The notes beneath the pieces were generated by a model. That model did not search any database. It saw only the letters and a list, made by a program, of their open reading frames with translations, and was not told the origin of the DNA. Shown one piece after another: positions 1 through 7,140 of a stretch of 35,677 nucleotides of DNA (position 1 is its first letter; every line of letters starts with the position of its first letter). A program made the translations under genes and the position numbers. Source of the stretch: Thermoplasmata archaeon (GTDB lineage Archaea > Thermoplasmatota > JAKEGO01). The stretch is from NCBI GenBank assembly GCA_022615805.1, contig JAKEGO010000020.1, forward strand, positions 1 to 35,677, read 5' to 3'.

Positions 1-1759
1 CGATGCGGTCGTAGTCAGCCTCGTTCCTGAAGGTCAGCGGGAGGATCCCGAAGTTGATCAGGTTGTCCGTGTGTATCCTCTCGAAGGACTTGGCGATGAC
101 GGCCTTCACGCCCATGAACATGGGGCACAGCGCCGCGTGTTCCCTCGAGGAGCCCTGGCCGTAGGAGACCCCGCTCACGATGACGTTGTGTTTGCCGGAA
201 TCCCTGACCTCCTTCGCCCGCTCGTAGAACTTCGGATCGACGACCTCGAACAGGTATTTGGAGTACTCCGGCACGTTCGACCGGAACTTCATCCGGGCTC
301 CCGCCGGGATGATGTGGTCCGTCGTGATCTTGTCCCCGACCTTGATCGTGGCCTTGCCCCTTATCGAATCGGGCATCCGGTCGTTGCGCGGGGGGTCGCC
401 GATGTTGGGTCCCCGGAGGATCTTCACGGAGGCGGGGTCCTTCGGCGGCGGGATCACCATCGAGTCGTCGACGAGGAACCTCGCGGGCATTCGCACCTTC
501 GGGTACTCCATGCCGAGGTCCCTCGGGTCGGTGATCCTGCCAGTTATCACGGCGGCGGCCGCCGTTTCCGGGCTGACCAAGTAGGCCTGAGCGTCCTTCG
601 TGCCTGACCTCCCCTCGAAGTTCCGGTTGGATGTCCTGAGGGAGACGCCGGTCGACTGCGGCGACTGGCTGTTCCCGATGCAGAAACCGCAGGCGTTCTC
701 CGCCACGCGGACGCCGCACGCCAGCAGGTCCGAGAGCGCGCCGTTCTCGGCGATCATCTGCAGCACCTGCTTTGAGCCGGGCGCCATCACGAAGCTGACA
801 CCGGGGTGGCACCTTCTCCCCTTGAGGACCTTGGCGATGACCATCAGGTCGCGGTACGACGAGTTGGTGCAAGACCCGACGCAGACCTGGTTGACCTCCT
901 TCCCTGCCAGAGACCGGACGGTCGCGATGTTGCCGGGGCTATGTGGAGTGGCTGCGAGGGGTTCGATGCTGGAGAGGTCGATCTTGACGACCCTTGAGTA
1001 CTCCGCGTCCGGGTCGGCGCCGAGCTCGACCCAGTCGGACTCCCGGCCCTGCGCCTCGAGGAACCGGTGGGTCACCTCGTCGGATGGGAAGATCGAGGTC
1101 GTGACACCGCACTCGGCACCCATGTTCGTGATCGTGGCGCGCTCGGGCACCGACAGCGTCTTGACGCCGGCGCCAGCGTACTCGAACACGCATCCGACGT
1201 TGCCCTTGGTGGTGAACGTCTCGAGGACCTTCAGGATGACGTCCTTCGCGCTGCACCATGGCTTCAGCCTTCCCTTGAGATGGACCTTGATCACCTGGGG
1301 GCACGTGAGGTAGAACGGCGAGCCGCCCATGGCCAGGGCGACATCCAGGCCCCCCGCGCCGATGGCGATCATGCCTATTCCGCCGCCCGTGGGAGTGTGG
1401 CTGTCGCTCCCCAGCAGCGTCCGTCCGGGACGTCCGAACCTCTCGAGGTGGACCTGGTGACAGATGCCGTTGCCCGCCCGGGAGTAGTGTATCCCGTACT
1501 TGGCGGCCACGGATTGTAGGTACCTGTGGGCGTCCGCGTTCTCGAAACCTATCTGGACCGTGTTGTGGTCCACGTAGCTCACCGACAGCTCGGTCTTGAC
1601 GCGCTGTATCCCCATGGCCTCGAACTGAAGGTAGGCCATGGTGCCCGTGGCGTCCTGGGTCAGGGACTGGTCTATCCTGATCCCTATCTCGCTGCCGGGG
1701 ACGTACTCGCCGCTGACAAGGTGCTCTTCCAGTATCTTCTGCGTCAGGCTTTTGCCCAT
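1..1759 (-). CDS. acn: Aconitate hydratase (aconitase), 3' end beyond the window
   Basis: Interconverts citrate and isocitrate in the TCA cycle using a [4Fe-4S] cluster. The reading frame is open from the ATG at 1759 to the window edge (586 codons). The protein starts MGKSLTQKILEEHLVSG, as in the roughly 640-residue bacterial/archaeal aconitase group, so about 50-60 C-terminal residues are probably missing. The three cluster ligands are visible: Cys297 in GSCTNSS and Cys357/Cys360 in CGFCIGN. The substrate-binding loop SYGQGSSREHAAL lies near the C-terminal end of what is present. A run of six G precedes the start and may serve as the ribosome binding site. The upstream Lrp-like gene ends 83 bases before the start and I see no TATA box in that gap, so the two may be co-transcribed. 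Family assignment is firm; 2-methyl-isocitrate or homoaconitate activity cannot be excluded but is less likely. Confidence 0.95.
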   Translation of the reverse strand, partial: MGKSLTQKILEEHLVSGEYVPGSEIGIRIDQSLTQDATGTMAYLQFEAMGIQRVKTELSVSYVDHNTVQIGFENADAHRYLQSVAAKYGIHYSRAGNGICHQVHLERFGRPGRTLLGSDSHTPTGGGIGMIAIGAGGLDVALAMGGSPFYLTCPQVIKVHLKGRLKPWCSAKDVILKVLETFTTKGNVGCVFEYAGAGVKTLSVPERATITNMGAECGVTTSIFPSDEVTHRFLEAQGRESDWVELGADPDAEYSRVVKIDLSSIEPLAATPHSPGNIATVRSLAGKEVNQVCVGSCTNSSYRDLMVIAKVLKGRRCHPGVSFVMAPGSKQVLQMIAENGALSDLLACGVRVAENACGFCIGNSQSPQSTGVSLRTSNRNFEGRSGTKDAQAYLVSPETAAAAVITGRITDPRDLGMEYPKVRMPARFLVDDSMVIPPPKDPASVKILRGPNIGDPPRNDRMPDSIRGKATIKVGDKITTDHIIPAGARMKFRSNVPEYSKYLFEVVDPKFYERAKEVRDSGKHNVIVSGVSYGQGSSREHAALCPMFMGVKAVIAKSFERIHTDNLINFGILPLTFRNEADYDRI

Positions 1760-1842
1760 GGGATCCCCCCATCATTCGCTCTCCGGTGCCAAGTCGCGAG
1801 TGCCCACCCGGATCCCGCCCCGGGGAACGATGTGCGTGAGGC

Positions 1843-3198
1843 TCAATTCTCGAGTTCGTCGATGAAAGCGCCCGTAAGCGCGGCGAAGTCCCGGAAGTCG
1901 TCCGTCCAGTCGTACCGGGGATCGAGCTCGCGCCTGTGGAGGCGGTCGTGGCTCGAGAGGAACCGGTCCTGATGGCGCTTCCACCGCTCCTTAGACGTCA
2001 ACCTCAGGGTCCTCAGCTGGTTCGAAACGTCATACGACTCTATCCCCGCCATCGTGTCGAGGACGGACCGTCCGAAGTTCTGCGCGGCCTTCCGAGACTC
2101 GGCGAGAGCGGAGACGAGCAGGTCGTCCTTCCCGAGGGAGTAGCAGAGGTAGGTGAGGTAGAAGTTCCCCGGGAGTTCCGATCCGACGATGTTCGCGCGT
2201 ATCGACTGGTACCTGCCCGGCTCGCCCCTGATGCTGAAGAGGAAGCGGTAGAGCTCGTCCGGGTGTCCCTTCGGCAGGAGGAAGTATGTCGGTTCCACGA
2301 GGGGGACGGTCCGGGTCTTGCGGACGTTCTGCATCGTCGCGACGTTCTCGACGAGGACGTCCTTGAGGCCCTCGAAGTTGCTCGTCTCGAAGATGACGGT
2401 GATGTAGTCCTTGTCCTCCTGCTGGGATGCGTAGAGCGGCACGAGGTCCTCGGTCTCGAATCCGGGTATCCTCGCCTCTATGTCCTCCCAAAGGGCCTGA
2501 ACGTCCTTCTTCGCGAAGAGGCGGACGAAGACGGTCATGGTCGCCTTCTCCTTCATGTACGCTTCGTGTTCGGCCCTGTTGGCGATCTTGCCCCCCTCTC
2601 CAGCGGGTTTCGTCCACAGGAACCGGTCCTTGTGTGCCTGGAGCTTCGCGGGGGGCAGGAGGGGGATCGTCCGGATGACCCTCGAAATGTCGTACGACAC
2701 GACGCCCGGTATCTTCATTATGCGCTTCTCGACGAAGCCGGTCGCCGCCTCGCGGTCCTTGGCCATGACGTTCAGGATGATGTCGTCGTCGCCGAAGGAG
2801 TACGAAAGGTAGCGGGTATGGATGCCCTTCGCTGGCTTGGTCTCCAGGATCCTCTGGTAGGACGACTGGTAATGCTCGGGGGACACGCGGAGGTAGACGA
2901 GGTAGCTCACAAGATCGGTGGCATGATCCTCCGGCACCGGGAAGTATATCGGGCTCATTATCGGGATGGTCCGTGTGTCTTTGACCGTGGCCATCGTGTT
3001 GACGTTCTTCACGAATACCTTCATGACCGCGTCGAGGTTTTTCACGTCGAGGAGTATGCTGACGTACTTCTTGCCCTCCTGCGTTATCGCGTATAGCGGT
3101 TGAACGTCCTCCCAGTAGAGGTTCCTCTTCTCGGATTCTATCGCCGTGCAGAGATTCGTCAGTCCCCCCTTAGGCGAGAGCCTCACAAGTACCAGCAT
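1843..3198 (-). CDS. Duplicated Lrp/AsnC effector-binding-domain protein without HTH
   Basis: A 451-residue protein built from two homologous halves, about residues 1-196 and 220-416. Matching landmarks are DTRTIPIMSPIYFPVP / KTRTVPLVEPTYFLLP, YDISRVIRTI / YDVSNQLRTL and HKDRFL / HQDRFL. Each half appears to hold two alpha-beta modules of the Lrp/AsnC C-terminal (RAM) type, which in that family bind amino acids or other small effectors and oligomerise. No helix-turn-helix is visible, so direct DNA binding is doubtful. The start is taken as ATG 3198 because a GGGGG tract lies eight bases upstream; a TTG six bases further out would be too close to it. The gene is divergent from sucCD and upstream of aconitase, so an effector-sensing role in central carbon metabolism is plausible but inferred. 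Confidence 0.8.
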   Translation of the reverse strand: MLVLVRLSPKGGLTNLCTAIESEKRNLYWEDVQPLYAITQEGKKYVSILLDVKNLDAVMKVFVKNVNTMATVKDTRTIPIMSPIYFPVPEDHATDLVSYLVYLRVSPEHYQSSYQRILETKPAKGIHTRYLSYSFGDDDIILNVMAKDREAATGFVEKRIMKIPGVVSYDISRVIRTIPLLPPAKLQAHKDRFLWTKPAGEGGKIANRAEHEAYMKEKATMTVFVRLFAKKDVQALWEDIEARIPGFETEDLVPLYASQQEDKDYITVIFETSNFEGLKDVLVENVATMQNVRKTRTVPLVEPTYFLLPKGHPDELYRFLFSIRGEPGRYQSIRANIVGSELPGNFYLTYLCYSLGKDDLLVSALAESRKAAQNFGRSVLDTMAGIESYDVSNQLRTLRLTSKERWKRHQDRFLSSHDRLHRRELDPRYDWTDDFRDFAALTGAFIDELEN

Positions 3199-3239
3199 CT
3201 TCAATTCCCCCTTCTCGTCTCGGCGCTGTAATCGGCGGG

Positions 3240-3249
3240 TAAATATAAG
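3240..3249 (-). promoter_or_regulatory. TATA-like box for the Lrp-like gene
   Basis: Read on the minus strand the bases are TCTTATATTT, a good archaeal TATA box about 45 bases upstream of the ATG at 3198. It lies in an AT-rich island in otherwise GC-rich DNA. No transcript data support it. Confidence 0.55.
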
Positions 3250-3257
3250 AATCTTAT
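3245..3257. promoter_or_regulatory. Perfect inverted repeat ATAAGA-A-TCTTAT, candidate operator
   Basis: Six-base arms flank one central base. The repeat overlaps the TATA box of the Lrp-like gene and lies in the intergenic region shared with sucCD, so a bound regulator could affect one or both genes. The regulator is unknown; the Lrp-like protein itself seems to lack a DNA-binding domain. A nearby pair of overlapping short palindromes (TATCGATA and CGATATCG, 3289-3299) may also matter. Confidence 0.35.
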
Positions 3258-3330
3258 CATGCTTCTGAGGGCTCTAGCCGATGTCGTTTATCGATATCGC
3301 AACGCCCGGCCCGTGGGGGATGGCGACAAC

Positions 3331-3372
3331 GTTATGTAGGCCGCCGGCATTTTGCTGGAATAGCGTGGGGGA
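3331..3372 (+). promoter_or_regulatory. Possible promoter and ribosome binding site of sucCD
   Basis: A weak TATA-like GTTATGTA lies at 3331-3338. A GGGGGA tract at 3367-3372 lies five bases before the sucC ATG. The TATA match is poor, and the AT-rich island near 3245-3260 is an alternative. Confidence 0.3.
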
Positions 3373-3377
3373 ACGTC

Positions 3378-4544
3378 ATGAAGATACACGAATACCAGGC
3401 AAAGGAGCTGTTCCGAAGGTACGGGATCCCCGTCCCCGCGGGGGGCGTGGCATCGACCCCGGAGGAGGCACGGGCCATAGCCGAGAGAATCGGCGGAAAG
3501 GTCGTCGTAAAGGCGCAGATCCATGCGGGCGGTCGCGGGAAGGGCGGCGGGGTGAAGCTCGCGAACGGGCCCGGCGAGGCCGAAACGGCGGCCAGGGCCA
3601 TCATCGGGATGAGCCTCGTCACGCACCAGACGGGGCCCGGCGGTAAGAGGGTCCACAAGGTCCTCGTGGAGGAGGCCTCGCCGATAGCAAGGGAGCTTTA
3701 CATCGCCATCGTGCTGGACCGCGAGACGTCCCGCCTCGTGATAATCGCATCATCCGCCGGGGGGATGGACATCGAGAAGGTCGCGGCAGAGACCCCGGAC
3801 AGGATATTCAAGACGTGGGTGGACCCGGCGCTCGGCCTCATGCCGTTCCAGGCGAGGCGGGTCTGCTTCAAACTGGGGCTGTCGGGGCAGGCGTTCAAGG
3901 ACGGCGTGGACGCGGTGACGAACCTCTATCGACTGTTCGAAGGGGAGGACGCGACGCTCGCCGAGATCAATCCCTTCATCGTCAGGACCGACGGCGGCGC
4001 CATGGCCATCGACGCGAAGGTCAACCTCGACGACGACGCCGGTTTCAGGCATCCCGAACACGCCGCGTTGCGGGACCTCACCGAGGAGGAGCCCCTGGAG
4101 ACGGAGGCCAAGAGGTACGGGCTGAACTACATCAAGCTCGGTGGGTCGGTGGGGTGCATGGTCAACGGCGCAGGGCTCGCCATGGCGACGATGGACCTGA
4201 TCAAGCTCTGCGGGGCTGAGCCCGCCAACTTCCTCGACGTCGGCGGCGGCGCATCCGCCGAGGGGGTCGAGAACGCCTTCCGCATCCTCATGGCCGACCA
4301 GAACGTCCGGTGCGTCCTCATCAACATCTTCGGGGGGATCGTGCGCTGCGACCGCGTCGCGCAGGGGGTCGTGGAGGCGGTCATGAACCTGGGGGAGGTC
4401 GACGTTCCCATCGTCGTCCGCCTCGAAGGGACCAACGCCGCCGAAGGGATGCGGATCCTGAAGGGGTCCGGTCTCGACTTCCACGCCGTCGTCGGCTTCC
4501 ACGAGGCAGCGCAGAAGGCCGCGGACCTCGCGGGGGGCGATTGA
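3378..4544 (+). CDS. sucC: Succinyl-CoA synthetase (ADP/GDP-forming) beta subunit
   Basis: Forms, with SucD, the enzyme that interconverts succinyl-CoA and succinate with gain or use of a nucleoside triphosphate. The 388 residues match the usual family length. The start MKIHEYQAKELF is diagnostic, followed by an ATP-grasp domain (KAQIHAGGRGKGGGVKLA, residues about 45-62; AEINPF and DAKVNLDDDA around 195-220). The C-terminal ligase domain contains GGSVGCMVNGAGLAMATMD, FLDVGGGAS and the INIFGGIVRCD loop. sucD follows immediately, the stop codon touching its ATG. Context points to use with the 2-oxoglutarate:ferredoxin oxidoreductase and fumarate reductase encoded further right, in either the oxidative or the reductive direction. 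Confidence 0.97.
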   Translation: MKIHEYQAKELFRRYGIPVPAGGVASTPEEARAIAERIGGKVVVKAQIHAGGRGKGGGVKLANGPGEAETAARAIIGMSLVTHQTGPGGKRVHKVLVEEASPIARELYIAIVLDRETSRLVIIASSAGGMDIEKVAAETPDRIFKTWVDPALGLMPFQARRVCFKLGLSGQAFKDGVDAVTNLYRLFEGEDATLAEINPFIVRTDGGAMAIDAKVNLDDDAGFRHPEHAALRDLTEEEPLETEAKRYGLNYIKLGGSVGCMVNGAGLAMATMDLIKLCGAEPANFLDVGGGASAEGVENAFRILMADQNVRCVLINIFGGIVRCDRVAQGVVEAVMNLGEVDVPIVVRLEGTNAAEGMRILKGSGLDFHAVVGFHEAAQKAADLAGGD

Positions 4545-5414
4545 ATGGCCGTCCTGCTGACGGAGGACACCCGGGCAATCGTCCAGGGCCTCGGGAAGGA
4601 GGGGCAGTTCCATACGGAGCGGATGCTCCAGTACGGGACGCGGATCGTGGGCGGCGTGCGCCCGGGAAAGGCGGGGGAGGAGGTCCTGGGCCTGCCGTCC
4701 TTCGACACGGTCGAGGACGCGCGGGACGGGACGGGCGCGAACGCGTCCATCATCTTCGTCCCGTCGCGCTTCGCCGCGGACGCCGTGATCGAGGCCGTGG
4801 ACGCGGAGCTCGACCTCGTCGTCCTCATCACGGAGGGCATACCCCCGCTCGACATGATACGGGTCAAGGACCGGCTGAAGCGCTCTTCGACGCGAATGAT
4901 CGGCCCTAACTGCCCCGGGATCATCACTCCCGGGGTCGGCAAGCTCGGCATCATGCCCACGGAGATCTTCGAGGCGGGCCGCTGCGGCGTGATATCGCGC
5001 TCTGGCACCCTGACGTACGAGGTAGCCGCCCAGCTGACGGCGGCGGGCATCGGACAGTCGACGTGCATGGGCATCGGGGGCGACCCTATCATCGGCACCA
5101 AGCACCGCGACGCGCTCGAGCTGTTCAACGCGGACCCCGACACCGAGATCATCGCGCTCATAGGAGAGATCGGCGGGAACGACGAAGAGCTCGCAGCAGC
5201 CTACATAGCCGATCACTGCGACAAGCCGGTGGTCGCTTTCATCGCGGGGAGCACCGCCCCACCGGGAAAGAGGATGGGGCATGCTGGAGCGATAATCGCG
5301 GGGGGCAAGGGGACCGCCGCCGAGAAGAAGGCCGCCCTGCGGGCGGCGGGCGTCACGGTCTGCGACTCGCCTGCGGCGATAGGTACCACCACGAAGAGGA
5401 CTCTCACGGGCTGA
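4545..5414 (+). CDS. sucD: Succinyl-CoA synthetase alpha subunit
   Basis: The 289-residue CoA-binding subunit carries the phosphorylated histidine. That residue is His246 in GKRMGHAGAII, at the position seen in the Escherichia coli enzyme. The N-terminal CoA-binding Rossmann fold includes VQGLGKEGQFHT and GTRIVGGVRPGK. Family motifs IGPNCPGIITPG and SRSGTLTYEV are intact. The ATG follows the sucC stop directly, so the two are translated together. Convergent with the zinc-finger gene downstream; the 81-base gap between them shows no clear terminator. Confidence 0.97.
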   Translation: MAVLLTEDTRAIVQGLGKEGQFHTERMLQYGTRIVGGVRPGKAGEEVLGLPSFDTVEDARDGTGANASIIFVPSRFAADAVIEAVDAELDLVVLITEGIPPLDMIRVKDRLKRSSTRMIGPNCPGIITPGVGKLGIMPTEIFEAGRCGVISRSGTLTYEVAAQLTAAGIGQSTCMGIGGDPIIGTKHRDALELFNADPDTEIIALIGEIGGNDEELAAAYIADHCDKPVVAFIAGSTAPPGKRMGHAGAIIAGGKGTAAEKKAALRAAGVTVCDSPAAIGTTTKRTLTG

Positions 5415-5495
5415 GATCATCGGGTCGCGGGCCCGCTACATCGCGGCGAAGGACTGGACGGCCGCCGGCATCCGGAGTGGACACGATGAAGGGGG

Positions 5496-5798
5496 TCACT
5501 CCTCCTCTTCCTTCTCGGGGGCTTCCTCCTCGGCCTCGGGCTCGGCGGGCGCCTCTTCGCCCAGCTCCTCGGCCACCGCCGCCGCTGCCTTGGCCGCAGC
5601 GGCCGCCGCTGCGGCGTCCAGGCGCATCTGCCGGAGCTTCGCCGCCTTCAGCTCCTCCCTCTGGTGCGCGACCTCGGTCAGCGCTGCGAGCTTGATGTCC
5701 GCGCTGGCCGGTTCCCTGTTGCACCTCTTGCAGAGCCCGGCGTAATTCAGGAGCTTGCTGACGCCGCAGAGCTTGCACCTTCCAAGCGTCTTGGGCAT
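5496..5798 (-). CDS. Small zinc-finger protein with Ala-rich linker and acidic tail
   Basis: I do not recognise the family. The 100-residue product has three parts. Residues 8-26 hold a C-x2-C...C-x2-C zinc-finger pattern (CKLC and CKRC). Residues about 38-76 form an Ala/Arg/Lys-rich stretch likely to be a long helix or coiled coil. The last 24 residues are mostly glutamate, ending EEEE. The Ala-rich then Glu-rich C-terminus resembles in composition the stalk proteins of archaeal ribosomes, but the conserved end of those proteins is absent. A nucleic-acid or ribosome-associated role is only a guess. It is divergent from the macro-domain gene, with an AT-rich promoter region between them. Confidence 0.7.
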   Translation of the reverse strand: MPKTLGRCKLCGVSKLLNYAGLCKRCNREPASADIKLAALTEVAHQREELKAAKLRQMRLDAAAAAAAAKAAAAVAEELGEEAPAEPEAEEEAPEKEEEE

Positions 5799-5891
5799 GA
5801 GTGTACACCACCTTGCGGCCTCGGACGTCCAGACCTCCAGGCGACCCGGAGGGCTCCGTCCCTGCCGCGCAGGTCGGTGATGTCAGGTACC

Positions 5892-5901
5892 GCTATTTAT
5901 A
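5892..5901. promoter_or_regulatory. TATA-like box between zinc-finger and macro-domain genes
   Basis: The sequence GCTATTTATAGG is a good archaeal TATA box on the plus strand (CTATTTATA) and also reads as CTATAAATAG on the minus strand. It lies about 70-90 bases before the macro-domain starts and 94 bases before the zinc-finger start, so it could serve either or both. Confidence 0.5.
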
Positions 5902-5982
5902 GGCATCGAGTGCCCCCCGAACCGGCATCGGGACCCGACGATAGGATTAAAGGGCAAAGCGGCGATGGCCACGGGGGATGCC

Positions 5983-6522
5983 ATGGAAACGGAGTTCAAG
6001 GGCGTCACGGTCGAGGTCGTGCGAGGGAACATCGTGGCGCAGCCGGACCTGGACGCGATCGTGAACGCTGCAAACGCCCAGCTGCGCATGGGCGGCGGCG
6101 TGGCCGGTGCGATCCACCGCGCCGCCGGCCCCGGCCTGGAGGCCGAGTGCCGGCCCCTCGCCCCCATCGGGCCTGGCGAGGCGGTCATCACCGGCGGCCA
6201 CGGGCTCCCGAACGCGCACGTGGTCCACACCCTAGGGCCCGTCTACGGGCGGGACCAACCGGAGGCCGGACTGCTGGCCGAGTGCTATCGCAATTCGCTC
6301 AGGGTCGCAGACGAGGCGGGCGTGCGCTCGATCGGCTTCCCCGCCATATCGACGGGCGTCTTCGGCTACCCGGTGGAGGAGGCGGCGGAGGTGGCGTTCA
6401 CGGCGATAAAAGAGGCCGTACCAGCGCTGAGGAACGTCAGGTCTGTTCGCATGGTGCTCTACGGGGAGCACGACCATGCGGTGCACGTCGGGGCATTCAG
6501 AAAGGTATTCGGACCGAAGTGA
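5983..6522 (+). CDS. Macro-domain protein (ADP-ribose or O-acetyl-ADP-ribose processing)
   Basis: A stand-alone macro domain of about 179 residues, the usual size for the AF1521/YmdB-type proteins that bind ADP-ribose and often hydrolyse O-acetyl-ADP-ribose or mono-ADP-ribosyl groups. Visible motifs are VRGNIVAQ, the Asn-rich loop DAIVNAANAQLRMGGGVAGA that contacts the distal ribose, and the phosphate-binding loop FPAISTGVFGYP. The start chosen (5983) has a GGGGG tract five bases upstream; an in-frame ATG at 5965 would add six residues. It is single-gene and convergent with gcvH. Nothing nearby suggests a dedicated ADP-ribosyltransferase partner, so housekeeping metabolite repair or signalling is the most that can be said. 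Confidence 0.9.
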   Translation: METEFKGVTVEVVRGNIVAQPDLDAIVNAANAQLRMGGGVAGAIHRAAGPGLEAECRPLAPIGPGEAVITGGHGLPNAHVVHTLGPVYGRDQPEAGLLAECYRNSLRVADEAGVRSIGFPAISTGVFGYPVEEAAEVAFTAIKEAVPALRNVRSVRMVLYGEHDHAVHVGAFRKVFGPK

Positions 6523-6611
6523 ACGAGGGGTATGGGCCGGGAGAGCAAATCAGCGAAGCGGTGAAGGACTGAGGACACGGGCGCGTCGAGCGTTCCCGGG
6601 TCCGGGGCGGC

Positions 6612-7043
6612 CTACTTCTTCGCGGCAGACTCGTCGATCTCCTTCTTCAGCCACGGCGCGATTGCCGCTCCGGTGACGAGCGCCCGATCCTCGCCGGCGA
6701 GGTCCGCCGGGCGCAGCTTCATTATCCATCCTTTGCCGTAGGGATCGGTGTTGATGAGCGTCGGATCGTCCTCCAGGGCCTCGTTGACCGCAATGACCTC
6801 GCCCGACAGCGGCGCGACGAACTTGCCGACCCACTTCGCGGACTGGATCTTCCCGCAGGTCTCGCCCTGGGAGACATCGTCGCCCTCGAAAGGGAGGTCT
6901 ATGTACGTCGTGTCGCCGGCGCTCTTCTGGTAGAAGTCGTTCATCCCGACCGTGACCGTCCCGTCTCCCTCGACCTTCACCCACGCGTGCTCCTCGTGGT
7001 AGTGCAGGTCGTCCGGCATGTCGTACCCGTGATACACACCCAT
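6612..7043 (-). CDS. gcvH: GcvH-like lipoyl-carrier protein
   Basis: A 143-residue protein of the glycine-cleavage H family. It has the N-terminal HYHEEHAWVKVEGDGTVTVG strand region and the lipoyl-lysine hairpin around Lys70 (QSAKWVGKFVAPLSGEV), followed by VNEAL and PYGKGWIMKL. In the glycine cleavage system the lipoyl arm carries the aminomethyl group between P, T and L proteins, none of which lies in this window. In sulfur-oxidising Hdr-like systems a GcvH-like protein (LbpA) instead carries lipoate for the Hdr complex. A lipoate ligase sits in an Hdr operon 25 kb away, so that alternative deserves weight here. The start is ATG 7043, with a GAGGCGAG tract upstream and a TATA box; a longer open frame upstream is not supported. 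Confidence 0.9.
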   Translation of the reverse strand: MGVYHGYDMPDDLHYHEEHAWVKVEGDGTVTVGMNDFYQKSAGDTTYIDLPFEGDDVSQGETCGKIQSAKWVGKFVAPLSGEVIAVNEALEDDPTLINTDPYGKGWIMKLRPADLAGEDRALVTGAAIAPWLKKEIDESAAKK

Positions 7044-7084
7044 GATCTCGCCTCTGACCTCGTGATGACCTCGATGGCGGGGGC

Positions 7085-7093
7085 GATATTTAC
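7085..7093 (-). promoter_or_regulatory. TATA-like box of the gcvH-like gene
   Basis: Minus-strand GTAAATATC lies about 45 bases upstream of the ATG at 7043, in the 97-base gap after the glycosyltransferase gene. This suggests the lipoyl-carrier gene has its own promoter. Confidence 0.5.
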
Positions 7094-7140
7094 GTTTTTC
7101 CCCTCCTCTGGCCGCCCCGGATGCCCGGCGGGGTGCGGCC

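Noticed and set aside
15..872. Open minus-strand frame overlapping aconitase
   Set aside because: It is a shifted shadow; the in-frame aconitase reading carries all cluster-ligand motifs and runs from 1759 to the edge.
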